61,066 nt of DNA from Pseudomonadota bacterium (lineage in GTDB: Bacteria; Pseudomonadota; Gammaproteobacteria; Steroidobacterales; Woeseiaceae). This document shows, one piece after another, positions 47,764-56,803 of the stretch. Position 1 is the stretch's first letter; the number at the start of each line of letters is the position of its first letter. Below the pieces are notes generated by a model, which had not been told where the DNA came from, searched no databases, and saw only the letters and a program-made list of their open reading frames with translations. The stretch is from positions 1 to 61,066 of the forward strand of contig JACZWL010000017.1 in the NCBI GenBank assembly GCA_022572185.1, written 5' to 3'. The translations under genes were made by a program, and so were the position numbers.

Positions 47764-48726
47764 TCAGAAATTTCGGCGAAGGTCTAGCCCCGCATAGAGG
47801 TGAGCCACATGCTCGCCGTAGCCGTTGAACATCAGCGTTGGCTGTTTCGGGGTGAACAGGCCGGCGCCGATACGCCGTTCACGGGCCTGGCTCCATCGCG
47901 GGTGATCGACTTCCGGGTTGACGTTCGCGAAGAAACCATACTCGCTAGGTGCCGCCAGTTCCCAGCTCGTTTTCGGTTGTTTTTCGACGAAACTCATCTT
48001 GACGATGCCCTTGATGCCCTTGAACCCGTATTTCCATGGGACGACCAGCCGGATCGGCGCGCCGTTCTGGTTCGGCAAGACTTCCCCGTACAAGCCAACA
48101 GCGAGAATGGTCAGCGGGTTGGTCGCTTCGGCAATGGTCAGTCCCTCACGATAGGGCCATCGCAGGACTCGGGAACGCTGTCCCGGCATTCTTCGCCGGT
48201 CTTCGAGTGTCTCAAAGCGCACGAACTTTGCGTTCGACGTCGGTTGAAAATGTTTGATGACGTCGGCGAGCGGAATACCTACCCATGGAATGACCATCGA
48301 CCAGGCCTCCACACAACGCATGCGATAGATGCGCTCCTCCAGCGCATACGGTTTTACAAAGTCTTCGAGATGAAACGTGCCGGTTTTTTCTGCGTGGCCC
48401 GTGACTTCAATGGTCCAGGGATGAGGCTCGAAGTCCTCTGCGTTTCGGTATGGATCGTCTTTTTGCGTACCGAATTCATAGTAGTTGTTATAAGTGGTGA
48501 TGTCCTCATAGGCGTTGATCGCTTCGCTGGTGCTGAAATCGCTTGTACCGACATCAACCAGCTTTTCCCGCCGTTCAGTGGGCACCAGAGCGCCGAAAGC
48601 CGGCGCCGCCGCCAACAGCGAGCCCCCGGCAATAGCACCGTTTTGGATGAACTCTCGCCGATTGAGGTAGTTCTCCTTGCTGGTGATCTCAGACGATCGA
48701 ATATCGGCAGCTCTTCGAATAGGCAA
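47764..48726 (-). CDS. msrP: periplasmic methionine sulfoxide reductase catalytic subunit MsrP
   Basis: This molybdopterin enzyme of about 320 residues repairs oxidised methionines in envelope proteins. A Tat signal (LNRREFIQNGAIAGGSLLAAAPAFGA) is near the N-terminus, and the molybdenum-ligand cysteine lies in YRMRCVEAWSMVIPWVG. The family start IRRAADIRSSEIT identifies TTG 48726 as the initiation codon, supported by GGAGAG a few bases upstream. Longer versions begin in non-homologous sequence. Its cofactor needs MoeA. Confidence 0.92.
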   Translation of the reverse strand: MPIRRAADIRSSEITSKENYLNRREFIQNGAIAGGSLLAAAPAFGALVPTERREKLVDVGTSDFSTSEAINAYEDITTYNNYYEFGTQKDDPYRNAEDFEPHPWTIEVTGHAEKTGTFHLEDFVKPYALEERIYRMRCVEAWSMVIPWVGIPLADVIKHFQPTSNAKFVRFETLEDRRRMPGQRSRVLRWPYREGLTIAEATNPLTILAVGLYGEVLPNQNGAPIRLVVPWKYGFKGIKGIVKMSFVEKQPKTSWELAAPSEYGFFANVNPEVDHPRWSQARERRIGAGLFTPKQPTLMFNGYGEHVAHLYAGLDLRRNF

Positions 48727-49251
48727 TTGATCTCTCCACACTGGGATCTCAAAGTATAGACCCTCCGATCCCTGAAAATATTGCAGGAATGTGGCGATAG
48801 CCTGGGGCCATGAATAGGAGTGAAACAGGAGCACTGATACCGACGAAACGGGTAAGCGGCTACCGCAGCGCGACCGCGGGTTTCGTCATTCCGCTCGACC
48901 CCCTTCGAGGAGGGCAGAGATTTGCTGCTGTCAAGGCACTCCTGCACTTCGTCATTTCCGCTACCGTCGCGTATCTTGTGCTGATGCGGGCTGTATAGCC
49001 GGAAATCGAGAATTCCTGTGAACAGGCCGCTAAAATTCACGAATTTCTCTGAAAATCCGCTAAACTGGCCGAAATCCCGGCCGGCCGCCAGATATCCGTC
49101 AAAACTTTGAGGCGCCATGCCTGTCCAAACAACTATGGCGGTTGCTTACCCCGCCTGGACTTAAGGTTTGGGCAATCTTGAAATCAAGACGGTGAGCCTT
49201 ATCTCCTAGCTTAGTCTGCGAACCGGCAGACATCGCAATATTGAGGACAGA
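48727..49251. other. 525-base intergenic region without a recognised feature
   Basis: This lies between the divergent msrP and DsbA-like genes. A 62-codon plus-strand frame at 48810-48998 has no ribosome binding site or family likeness. I see no RNA gene, strong promoter or repeat. Confidence 0.6.
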
Positions 49252-49983
49252 GTGCGAAACACAATGAGCCAGAATCTTTCGAACATCGTCGGACAGGACG
49301 GCAAGCCGCTGCAAGCAGTGCTGCAGGTGGATGTTATCGCCGACCTCGTTTGCCCCTGGTGTTACCTGGGCAAGCGGCGTCTCGATGATGCGTTGCTGGC
49401 GGTGCACGGTCCGAGCAAGGTGAGCTGGTATCCGTTTCAACTCAATCCGGCGATGCCGGCCGCCGGCATGGGGTTCGAAGAGTACCTCGCGTCCAGGTTC
49501 GGCGATCCGAAGGCGCTCAGGCCCGCACTCGAGCAACTAACCACAGAAGGTAAGATGGAAGGCATCAACTTCCGTTTTGACAAGCTATCGCGCGTACCGA
49601 GCACGCTGAACGCGCACCGGCTCATGAAGCTGGCCGAGACCGAACGCGCGAACACGTCGGACCTCGCCGAGGAATTCCTCAAAGGCTTTTTCGAATCGGG
49701 GCTCGATATCGGTGACAGGGACGTGCTCAGCGAACTGGCGACACGTCACGGCCTCGAAACCAGTGACATCAATAAGACCCTGGATGACGATTTATCTCGC
49801 CGCGCGGTGCTTGCGCAGGAAGCGCAGGTAAGGCAGCGCGGCGTAACCGGCGTTCCCGACTTTCTCGTCAATAAACGCCTCTTCGTCGTCGGTGCACAAA
49901 GCACCGAGGCACTGGTCAGCGCATTTGATCGTGCGATATTCGGCGAGTTCAGCGACAACCCCGTCGCCGCAACGATTCATTAA
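49252..49983 (+). CDS. DsbA-family oxidoreductase, FrnE-like
   Basis: This 243-residue protein has a thioredoxin fold with a helical insertion: VDVIADLVCPWCYLGKRRLDDAL (active site CPWC, Cys34 and Cys37), VSWYPFQLNPAMP, STLNAHRLMKLAE and the cis-proline region VTGVPDFLVNKRLFVVGAQ. FrnE/2-hydroxychromene isomerase-like proteins of this group are cytoplasmic, and no signal peptide is visible. GTG 49252 has GAGG five bases upstream; ATG 49264 is too far from it. Confidence 0.87.
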   Translation: MRNTMSQNLSNIVGQDGKPLQAVLQVDVIADLVCPWCYLGKRRLDDALLAVHGPSKVSWYPFQLNPAMPAAGMGFEEYLASRFGDPKALRPALEQLTTEGKMEGINFRFDKLSRVPSTLNAHRLMKLAETERANTSDLAEEFLKGFFESGLDIGDRDVLSELATRHGLETSDINKTLDDDLSRRAVLAQEAQVRQRGVTGVPDFLVNKRLFVVGAQSTEALVSAFDRAIFGEFSDNPVAATIH

Positions 49984-50000
49984 TAAAACGTTCGTTTGAT

Positions 50001-50021
50001 TCGCCCGTCAGGACGGGCGAT
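50001..50021. repeat. 21-base palindromic repeat, copy 2
   Basis: This is identical to 34906-34926: TCGCCCGTC-AG-GACGGGCGA then T. It lies between the convergent DsbA-like gene (stop 49983) and the hydrolase (stop 50047). Both copies are in the same position relative to genes, just beyond a stop codon. Confidence 0.7.
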
Positions 50022-50046
50022 CTTGATCAAGCCACTGATATTAAAA

Positions 50047-51006
50047 CTATGCTGGATAGTGCCGCTCGAGCCAGTCCAGAATCAAGGAATTGACCTCGGC
50101 CGGTTTCTCCTGCTGCGTCCAGTGCCCGCAGTTCTCGATCATCTGAATTTCGAGATCGGGTACGTGTGGCTTCATGGCCTCGATCTGGGCCGGCGAGACG
50201 ATGACATCGTCCTCGGCAGCGATGAAGAGCGTTGGCACGTTGACGGTTTGTTCGACATCAGCTGTGCTCGACCAGTTTCGGCTCCAGTTGCGGTACCAGT
50301 TGATCGGCCCCGCAAACCCACCGGCTTCGAATGCCTCGGTGAAAGTGCGGTGCTCTTCATCTGTCAGTAGTGGCTCGCCGCTCAAATGCGTCCGGGCGAG
50401 GGCTGCAAGCAGGCTGAAAGCCCGGCTTTCCTTTGGTAGCGTTTCAAACTGGGCTCGCGTAATCTGATTTCGCCGCATTAATACGTCGAACACGTGTCCC
50501 GGGTCGGCTTCGCAACGGAGGTCGGCCTCGTTCGTGTCCTGAAAATTCACGATATAAAAGTCGTCGCCGAGAAAGTTACGCATCAGTGTGATCGGATCCA
50601 CGGGCGTGCGCGCAAAGAAAGGGATATTCAGGTTGATGAGGCCGGCCATGCGCCCGGGCTCGAGAAGCGCCATTTGCCAAAGCACCAAAGCGCCCCAGTC
50701 ATGGCCGATGAATAGAGCGCGCTCAAGCGATAGTGCGTCCAAAAGACCGCTCAGGTCTGCGATCAAGTCCTGAATCGTGTAATCGCTGACACTGCCGGGC
50801 TTATCAGTTGCGCCGTAACCTCGCTGATCAGGCGCAATTGCCCGATAGCCGGCCGTGGCGAGCGCGGGGAGCTGATGGCGCCAGGAAAAGGCAAGCTCGG
50901 GAAAACCGTGCAGCAGAATAACGGGCGGCCCCGTTCCCTGCTCGTGGACGGCCATACGTATGCCATTGGTATCGATGTAGTCAGGAGCTGGAAATGGGTT
51001 TGTCAT
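50047..51006 (-). CDS. alpha/beta hydrolase, epoxide hydrolase-like
   Basis: This protein of about 319 residues has VILLHGFPELAFSWRHQ (oxyanion HGFP), YRAIAPDQRGYGATDKP and the nucleophile elbow LFIGHDWGALVLWQ with Asp as nucleophile, as in epoxide hydrolases and haloalkane dehalogenases. The C-terminal His is in IENCGHWTQQEKP. HGFPE plus GHDWGA favours epoxide hydrolase. ATG 51006 is preferred; the in-frame ATG at 51039 adds 11 unremarkable residues. Confidence 0.82.
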   Translation of the reverse strand: MTNPFPAPDYIDTNGIRMAVHEQGTGPPVILLHGFPELAFSWRHQLPALATAGYRAIAPDQRGYGATDKPGSVSDYTIQDLIADLSGLLDALSLERALFIGHDWGALVLWQMALLEPGRMAGLINLNIPFFARTPVDPITLMRNFLGDDFYIVNFQDTNEADLRCEADPGHVFDVLMRRNQITRAQFETLPKESRAFSLLAALARTHLSGEPLLTDEEHRTFTEAFEAGGFAGPINWYRNWSRNWSSTADVEQTVNVPTLFIAAEDDVIVSPAQIEAMKPHVPDLEIQMIENCGHWTQQEKPAEVNSLILDWLERHYPA

Positions 51007-51159
51007 GTCCAATAAGGCGTCAGAGTGATTTATCGGCATCGTACCGCATCCTTTGCCGGCCGGTTGCCGGACAGATTGCCGAAAAGTAAATCTGACACCT
51101 TTCTGGACCGGATTGACTCTTGTATTTTAAAGCCATGACAGCTAGTTTCCCCTGCAAGA

Positions 51160-51429
51160 CCTTGACGGGGAGGAGTACGAAGGCTGGCCCGATACCAGCG
51201 AACGGGGGATGGTGAGAGCCCCGGATCGAAGCCTTTGGAAAATCGCCCCTGAGTCGCTGCCCGAAATGCGACGTCGTTGCCAAAGCATCGTTGTCGCGCT
51301 GTAGGATCAGCCGGCTGACCCCCGATATCGGGTATATGAGGCGGGAGCCAAGGTGCTCTCGTGAAACCGGGTGGTACCGCGATTGGATAGATGTCGCCCC
51401 GGACGCAGGATCTGCGTTCGGGGTTTTTT
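51160..51429 (+). promoter_or_regulatory. T-box riboswitch, isoleucine-specific, upstream of ileS
   Basis: The leader has the ordered parts of a T-box. Stem I begins GACGGGG and carries the loop-E motif AGTA (51174-51177). Its apical part is CGGGG-GATGGTGAGAG-CCCCG, and its 3' side is GGAAAATCGCCCC. The specifier codon read there is ATC (51242-51244), an Ile codon. A bulged TGA next to CCCC fits a kink-turn. A second stem GTCGC...GCGAC and a third GGGAGC...GCTCTC follow. The antiterminator core GGGTGGTACCGCG (51369-51381) has TGGT, which pairs with a tRNA ending ACCA as tRNA-Ile does. An intrinsic terminator completes it. Uncharged tRNA-Ile should favour read-through into ileS. Confidence 0.9.
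51397..51429 (+). terminator. conditional terminator of the T-box leader
   Basis: CCCCGGACGCAG-gat-CTGCGTTCGGGG followed by six T residues. It lies directly after the antiterminator sequence and 20 bases before the ileS start, so it controls transcription rather than translation. Confidence 0.9.
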
Positions 51430-51448
51430 ACTTATCAGGATAAAGCCT

Positions 51449-54400
51449 GTGGGTTTTAAGGAAGTTTCAGGACGCTACAACGGGCCGGCACTCGAAAAAG
51501 AAGTGCTGACGTTCTGGCGTGACAACAAGGTCTTCGAACAGACCCTGAGTCAGTCCGAAGGCCGGCCGCAGTTCAGTTTCAATGAAGGTCCGCCGACGGC
51601 GAACGGCAAGCCGGGTATCCACCATGTGCTGGCACGAAGCTTCAAAGACGCCTTCCCACGATACAAGACCATGCGTGGCTATTACGCGCCGCGTAAGGCA
51701 GGCTGGGATACGCACGGATTACCCGTCGAGCACGAGATCGAAAAAGAGCTCGGCATATTCGACAAGAAAGAGATCGAGGAAAAGGTAGGGATTGCCGAGT
51801 TCACGCGGCGATGCCGCGAGTCCGTCATGCGCTACATCGGCGACTGGGAAAAGATGACCGAGCGCATGGGATTCTGGGTCAAGCTGGATGAAGCTTATTA
51901 CACGCTCGATAACAGATACATAGAGTCGGTCTGGCACCTGCTTAAGGTCATTTGGGACAAGGGCCTGATCTATCGTGGCTATAAAGTCGTGCCGTATGAT
52001 CCGAGAATCGGCGCAACCTTGTCTTCGCACGAACTGGCGCTGGGCTACAAGGAAACGGAGGACCCGTCGGTAACGGTGCGCTTCAAGGTCGAAGGCGAAG
52101 AGAACACATTTTTTCTGGTCTGGACCACCACACCGTGGACATTACCGTCCAATCTTGCGCTCGCCGTACATCCGGACGTGGACTACGTCTATGTCGAGGC
52201 GGAAGGCGAAACACTGATTCTGGCAGAAGACCTGCGAGAAGCAGTTCTTCGCGATCTGCCGCACAAGGTCACGAAAACAGTAAAAGGAACCGAGCTCGTC
52301 GGCATGCGCTATGAGCAGCTGTTCAAGTACCTGTCGGTTGAAGCCGATGCGTTCAAGGTACTGCCAGCCGACTTTGTCACCACAGAAGACGGCACGGGCA
52401 TCGTGCACACGGCGCCGGCATACGGTGTCGATGATCTCGAGTTCGGGCAAAAACATGGATTACCGGTGCTGCACGGCGTGGGCCTGGACGGGCACTTCTT
52501 GCCGGAGGTCACTCCGGTGGCCGGCAAGTTCTTCAAGCACGCCGACCAAGTGCTGATTCGCGAACTCGAAGACCGGGGCATGATGTTTCGTGCCGAGACC
52601 TGCGTGCACAACTACCCGTTCGGCTGGCGGACGGGCGACCCGATCATTTATTACGCCAAGAACGCCTGGTACATCCGTACATCCGATTTCAGCGAACGCA
52701 TGGTCGAGCTCAACAAGACGATCAAGTGGGTACCCGAGCACATCCGCGACGGGCGGTTCGGCAAGTGGCTGGAAGGCAACATCGACTGGGCACTGTCTCG
52801 CGAGCGTTTCTGGGGAACGCCGCTACCCGTGTGGAGTAATGGTCAAGGCGACTACCTATGCATCGGCTCCGTTCGAGAACTCGAGGAACTGACCGGGCGG
52901 GAACTCGGCGATCTTGACTTGCACAGGCCAGCCATCGATGACGTTACGTTCGAGAAGGACGGCAAGACATGGCGACGCGTGCCGGAAGTGATCGACTGCT
53001 GGTTCGATTCAGGTGCGATGTCGTACGCGCAATGGCACTACCCTTTCGAAAACCAGGAAAAATTCGAGAAGCATTTTCCGGCCGATTTTATTTGCGAGGC
53101 CATTGATCAGACCCGCGGGTGGTTCTACACGCTGCATGCGATCGCCACGCTGGTCTCCGACACCGTCGCCTTTCGAAACTGTATCTGCCTGAACCTGATC
53201 GTGGATAAGGAAGGCAAGAAAATGTCGAAGTCGCTCGGCAATATCGTCGATCCCTACGACGTCTTCGACACGGTGGGCGCGGACGCGCTGCGCTGGTATT
53301 TCCTCGCCCGCCTGTCACCGGACGCGCCGAAACGCATCTCGGTGGAAATCGTCGCCGCCGTGGTCAGCTCCTTCATCAATACATTCTGGAACACTTACAG
53401 CTTCTTTATTCTGTACGCGCGGCTGGATGATGTGGATCTGAGCACCGACATACCGGCAGCTCAGCGTCCGGAGATCGACCGCTGGGCGCTGGCGTTGATG
53501 AACCAGACGATCAGGCGCTGTACCGAGGCAATGGACGACTACGACGCAAAGTCCGCCGGTGATGCGATCGAGTCTTTTATCGATCAACTGAGCAACTGGT
53601 ACGTTCGTAGAAACCGGCGCCGCTTCTGGAAATCCACCGATCCCGAGGACAAGCGTTCGGCCTACCTGACCCTTTACCAGTGCCTGAATGCGGCTCATCG
53701 GCTGATGGCGCCTTTCGTGCCGTTCCTGGCCGAGCATGTCTATCAGAACCTCGTCAGAGGAGCAGACGAAAACGCGCCGCTGAGCGTACACATGAGCGAC
53801 TGGCCCGAAGTAAACGAGGCTTACGACAACGATCAGCTGCTGTTCGACATCGGCGTCGTGCAGAAAGTCGTCGGCCTGGCCAGGGCGGCGAGAGGGCAGT
53901 CGGGCGTGCGCACAAGACAGCCGCTGTCACGCCTGCTCATCAGGGCGCCCGACGACGCCTCGGCCAGAGCCCTGGCCGATCACCAGGCGCAGATTCTCGA
54001 GGAGCTGAACGTCAAAGCAATCGAATTCATCGCGCGCGATGCGAGTCACGTGAGTTACCGTATCAAGCCGAATCTGCCGAGAATCGGCAAGCTATACGGC
54101 AAGGATATTCCGTCGATCCGCAAGGCACTCGAGGAGAGCGATGGCGCCGAGATTGCCGCTGCGGTTGCGAAAGGTGAGTCATACACGATAGTCGTACCTA
54201 CCGGCGAGATCACGCTGGAAGCCGACGACCTGCTGGTCGAGACGAGCTCTGCCGAGGGCTATGCCTGCGCTGAAGACGCAGGATTCCTGACGGAACTCGA
54301 TACGACCCTGAACGATGCCCTCATAGCCGAGGGCACAGCCCGCGAGCTGATTCGGACAGTACAGGACGCCCGTAAGCAGGCCGGCCTGGAGGTCTCCGAC

Positions 54401-54583
54401 AGGATCGTTCTGGGCGTCTCGGGAACCGGGGGCGTGGAGTCGTCCCTTGAAGCGTATCGCGACTATCTGATGTCAGAAACCCTGGCAACAAAGTGGCAAA
54501 TTGGGCAGCCGGATTCGCTTTTTACGTGTCACAAGGAACTCGGTGATGAACGCTGGTTTATCGAAATCAGCATGGCAGGCTGA
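51449..54583 (+). CDS. ileS: isoleucyl-tRNA synthetase, type 2 (IleRS2) with GXHH motif
   Basis: This 1044-residue class I synthetase is of the eukaryote-like IleRS2 type. The nucleotide-binding HIGH motif appears as GIHH (residues 56-59, in PPTANGKPGIHHVLARSF). The second motif is KMSKS (591-595). The CP1 editing domain has VWTTTPWTLPSN and TTEDGTGIVHTAPAYG. The C-terminal half has SNWYVRRNRRRFWK, the anticodon-binding region, and the long IleRS2 tail. GTG 51449 starts MGFKEVSGRYNGPALEKEVLTFW, as the family does, with AGGA upstream. IleRS2 enzymes resist mupirocin, and GXHH forms extremely so. Control is by the T-box leader. Confidence 0.95.
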   Translation: MGFKEVSGRYNGPALEKEVLTFWRDNKVFEQTLSQSEGRPQFSFNEGPPTANGKPGIHHVLARSFKDAFPRYKTMRGYYAPRKAGWDTHGLPVEHEIEKELGIFDKKEIEEKVGIAEFTRRCRESVMRYIGDWEKMTERMGFWVKLDEAYYTLDNRYIESVWHLLKVIWDKGLIYRGYKVVPYDPRIGATLSSHELALGYKETEDPSVTVRFKVEGEENTFFLVWTTTPWTLPSNLALAVHPDVDYVYVEAEGETLILAEDLREAVLRDLPHKVTKTVKGTELVGMRYEQLFKYLSVEADAFKVLPADFVTTEDGTGIVHTAPAYGVDDLEFGQKHGLPVLHGVGLDGHFLPEVTPVAGKFFKHADQVLIRELEDRGMMFRAETCVHNYPFGWRTGDPIIYYAKNAWYIRTSDFSERMVELNKTIKWVPEHIRDGRFGKWLEGNIDWALSRERFWGTPLPVWSNGQGDYLCIGSVRELEELTGRELGDLDLHRPAIDDVTFEKDGKTWRRVPEVIDCWFDSGAMSYAQWHYPFENQEKFEKHFPADFICEAIDQTRGWFYTLHAIATLVSDTVAFRNCICLNLIVDKEGKKMSKSLGNIVDPYDVFDTVGADALRWYFLARLSPDAPKRISVEIVAAVVSSFINTFWNTYSFFILYARLDDVDLSTDIPAAQRPEIDRWALALMNQTIRRCTEAMDDYDAKSAGDAIESFIDQLSNWYVRRNRRRFWKSTDPEDKRSAYLTLYQCLNAAHRLMAPFVPFLAEHVYQNLVRGADENAPLSVHMSDWPEVNEAYDNDQLLFDIGVVQKVVGLARAARGQSGVRTRQPLSRLLIRAPDDASARALADHQAQILEELNVKAIEFIARDASHVSYRIKPNLPRIGKLYGKDIPSIRKALEESDGAEIAAAVAKGESYTIVVPTGEITLEADDLLVETSSAEGYACAEDAGFLTELDTTLNDALIAEGTARELIRTVQDARKQAGLEVSDRIVLGVSGTGGVESSLEAYRDYLMSETLATKWQIGQPDSLFTCHKELGDERWFIEISMAG

Positions 54584-54852
54584 GGAAAACGCGGCTCGAT
54601 GACCTCGTTTTTTCTCCGCCTGTAAGGCGGCTTCGGCCCAATCCCGATCGCCCGATCGGATTTAGCGCTTGCGCCCGGCTGCCTAGATTTGATATAAGAA
54701 TGCAACGCAGTTGTTTAAGAGACCAAGAGTACAGACAGGATGACACGACGCGGCCCGGCCGCGGACTACAAGAAGTAGTTGACTCTGGAAGCGTAAATAA
54801 AGCCGCTGAGACGTGAAAAAAAGCGGCCTCTAATAATAACGCTGGAGTAGAC

Positions 54853-55224
54853 ATGTCCTACCACGTTGATAAGTTTTTCGCCGCCGTTTCGGTGCTATCC
54901 GGACACGGCCACATAAAACAAAGACTTATATCAGCCTACGAAGACCACCTGACGTCTATCAGAGATGACGACCTGCCGGTTGCGGTGAAGCAGACTTTCG
55001 CCGATCTCACAGACCTGATGCACCATGTGACACCGCTGAATGGCGAAGGGCCGATCTGCGCCTCCGTGCGCAAAATGTCTGTTGACGAGGCAAATCAATG
55101 TGCGCAGCTCATGGTCGATCTGTACGGTGACATGATTCGCCACAGCGACAGCGGCCAGACAGCGTTGCCTCTGCAGTTCGATGAACGGCGTTCAGTCCCG
55201 GCCTTACTGGTCAAGACAAACTAG
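54853..55224 (+). CDS. conserved-looking hypothetical protein
   Basis: This 123-residue soluble, mostly helical protein (MSYHVDKFFAAVSVLSGHGHIKQ...) is not a family I recognise. A long helix QRLISAYEDHLTSIRDDDLPVAVKQTFADLTDLMHHV and a later VDEANQCAQLMVDLYGDMIRH are visible. Codon use resembles its neighbours, and CTGGAG precedes the ATG, so it is probably real. The 269 bases before it contain a perfect inverted repeat CCGATCG-cc-CGATCGG (54644-54659) and no clear promoter. Confidence 0.6.
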   Translation: MSYHVDKFFAAVSVLSGHGHIKQRLISAYEDHLTSIRDDDLPVAVKQTFADLTDLMHHVTPLNGEGPICASVRKMSVDEANQCAQLMVDLYGDMIRHSDSGQTALPLQFDERRSVPALLVKTN

Positions 55225-55301
55225 GACTCCATCAATATCACCTTGACGGAATACTAGCCAGGAAGTCGGCTTTCAACCCCGATCCACGCGTTTTTCTCCC
55301 C

Positions 55302-56330
55302 CTAGAAATCCCCCGGCACGATCGGGTAATAGACATACGTCAAAAGCTCGTCTGCATCGGTGCGGGTCGGATCGCTGACATATGACTCCCAGGCATCGCC
55401 ATTCCTCTCGATTCCGAGGGCCGCGAGATAGGCGGCTATCTTGTCGTGGGTCTGGCCGAGTTCTCGGTATGGGCCGATGTGCTTGGCGCGGACGACGGGT
55501 CCCTCATAGGTCGTCCCGAGTTTGACGGAGTGCCCGCTTCGCGGTGTGCTGTCCATAATCCCGCGAACAGGGATCGCGGCATCGAACCTTATTTCAGAGC
55601 CGCTGAATGCCCGGCTTATGGATATCGGCGCACCGGATTCCTGCAGATCATATTCATCGATGAAGTTAAGAATATTGAAATACGCTTTACCTATCGCATC
55701 CGAAATCGCCGCCGCTTCCAGGATGCTGGCGGTCGGTAGGTAGGCAATATCGAGGGCCTCGACGACAACATGCTCCATATCCACGTCGCTGAAGTCTGCC
55801 CGGGGCAGGCCCTCGGCCATCGATTTGAGACTCGCCAGACCCTTCTCATAATCCTCGCCGACAATGCTGCCGAGCATGAGCCCGATATAGCGACCGACCA
55901 GATTGAAACCGAATTCCATGCCGAAAGTCCAAACGACTTCTGTGCCGTCATCTGCCTCGCTCAGATCAAAAACCGCGTTGGCCTTGCCCCGATCGCCGAA
56001 GTCCAGTGCAGTGACTACCCGCTCGAGCGGCACGCTCTCGGTGATCAACTGGCTGCCCTGGCCGACGATGTTGCCGTCCCATATGACGGTGGCGCCCACG
56101 CCACGTCTGGGACCAAAAAAATCGATTTTGGCGTTCGCATCTGCCTCGATCCAGGGTGACCATTTATTGACCTGATGGAAGTCGTTCAATAGCGCGAACA
56201 CGGTCGCCCGGCTCGCATCGATGGTGATACTTCGTTCAATTTGAGCCCGTGACGGCAGAAAAATGCCGATCACGGCGAGCCCTAAAATCAGCGCGCCGAT
56301 CGAATAGAGAAACTTCTTGAGAAAGCCCAT
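55302..56330 (-). CDS. SRPBCC / GyrI-like effector-binding domain protein
   Basis: This 342-residue protein has an N-terminal membrane anchor (FLKKFLYSIGALILGLAVIGIFL) and a SRPBCC/START-like ligand-binding domain (IERSITIDASRATVFALLNDFHQVNKWSPWIEAD...GVGATVIWDGN). It ends in a GyrI/AraC effector-binding-like domain (YEGPVVRAKHIGPYRELGQTHDKIAAYLAALGIE...ESYVSDPTRTDADELLTYVYYPI). The combination is known in proteobacteria but has no established activity. ATG 56330 is chosen because the membrane anchor begins there. Confidence 0.8.
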   Translation of the reverse strand: MGFLKKFLYSIGALILGLAVIGIFLPSRAQIERSITIDASRATVFALLNDFHQVNKWSPWIEADANAKIDFFGPRRGVGATVIWDGNIVGQGSQLITESVPLERVVTALDFGDRGKANAVFDLSEADDGTEVVWTFGMEFGFNLVGRYIGLMLGSIVGEDYEKGLASLKSMAEGLPRADFSDVDMEHVVVEALDIAYLPTASILEAAAISDAIGKAYFNILNFIDEYDLQESGAPISISRAFSGSEIRFDAAIPVRGIMDSTPRSGHSVKLGTTYEGPVVRAKHIGPYRELGQTHDKIAAYLAALGIERNGDAWESYVSDPTRTDADELLTYVYYPIVPGDF

Positions 56331-56600
56331 CCTACGATCCGGTTTTCCTGTCGGTTTCCGAGAAGTGTGGCACCGCGTTACTGCCAACGCTAGCCCCAAA
56401 GGGTAGCCGTGGAGCGCGGGGCACACAATCCGGCGGAGATTGATGATGTCTGTTTTTGGCGAAAGCAGACTATTGGGTGTCCTGTTCCGGCTGATCTTGT
56501 TCACCGGCAAACTGTGAACCCGGTCACAGTTCCGAATTCTTATGGGGAATTACGTTAAGCCGTGGCGCCACCCTTCCGTCCATTTGGTAACCTAATCCGC

Positions 56601-56681
56601 GCTGACAAGGGCAAACCTGTCGAAAGACAGGGACGCAAAGCCACCGGTCTAAGGGCGCAAGCCTAGGACAGCGGGGCTGCC
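56601..56681 (+). promoter_or_regulatory. GEMM-I riboswitch (cyclic di-GMP-I class)
   Basis: The sequence carries the class consensus in order: GGGCAAACC, a P2 stem CTGTC-GAAA-GACAG with GNRA loop, GGGACGCAAAGCC, CCGGTCTAAGG (tetraloop receptor), then AGGACAGCGGGGCTGCC. It is very close to the Vibrio Vc2 aptamer. The gene for a secreted protein starts 122 bases downstream. A hairpin GAACATA-tctg-TATGTTC follows, but no T-run, so control may be translational. A cGAMP-sensing variant of the same fold cannot be excluded by eye. Confidence 0.92.
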
Positions 56682-56803
56682 AAAACCAACGCTGAACATA
56701 TCTGTATGTTCGGCAGATCCGGTGTGATCGCCGGTCGAGAGTTCTGGTCGTATTGCCCGACATTAGCGAAGGGCTTTCCCAGGAATCTCGACGGAGCGAC
56801 CTT

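Noticed and set aside
48810-48998. A 62-codon plus-strand frame between msrP and the DsbA-like gene
   Set aside because: No ribosome binding site, no recognisable domain, and arginine-rich composition typical of chance frames in GC-rich DNA.
51100-51145. Promoter for the T-box leader starting at TTGACT (51113-51118)
   Set aside because: No acceptable -10 hexamer lies 16-18 bases downstream, so I do not call it.
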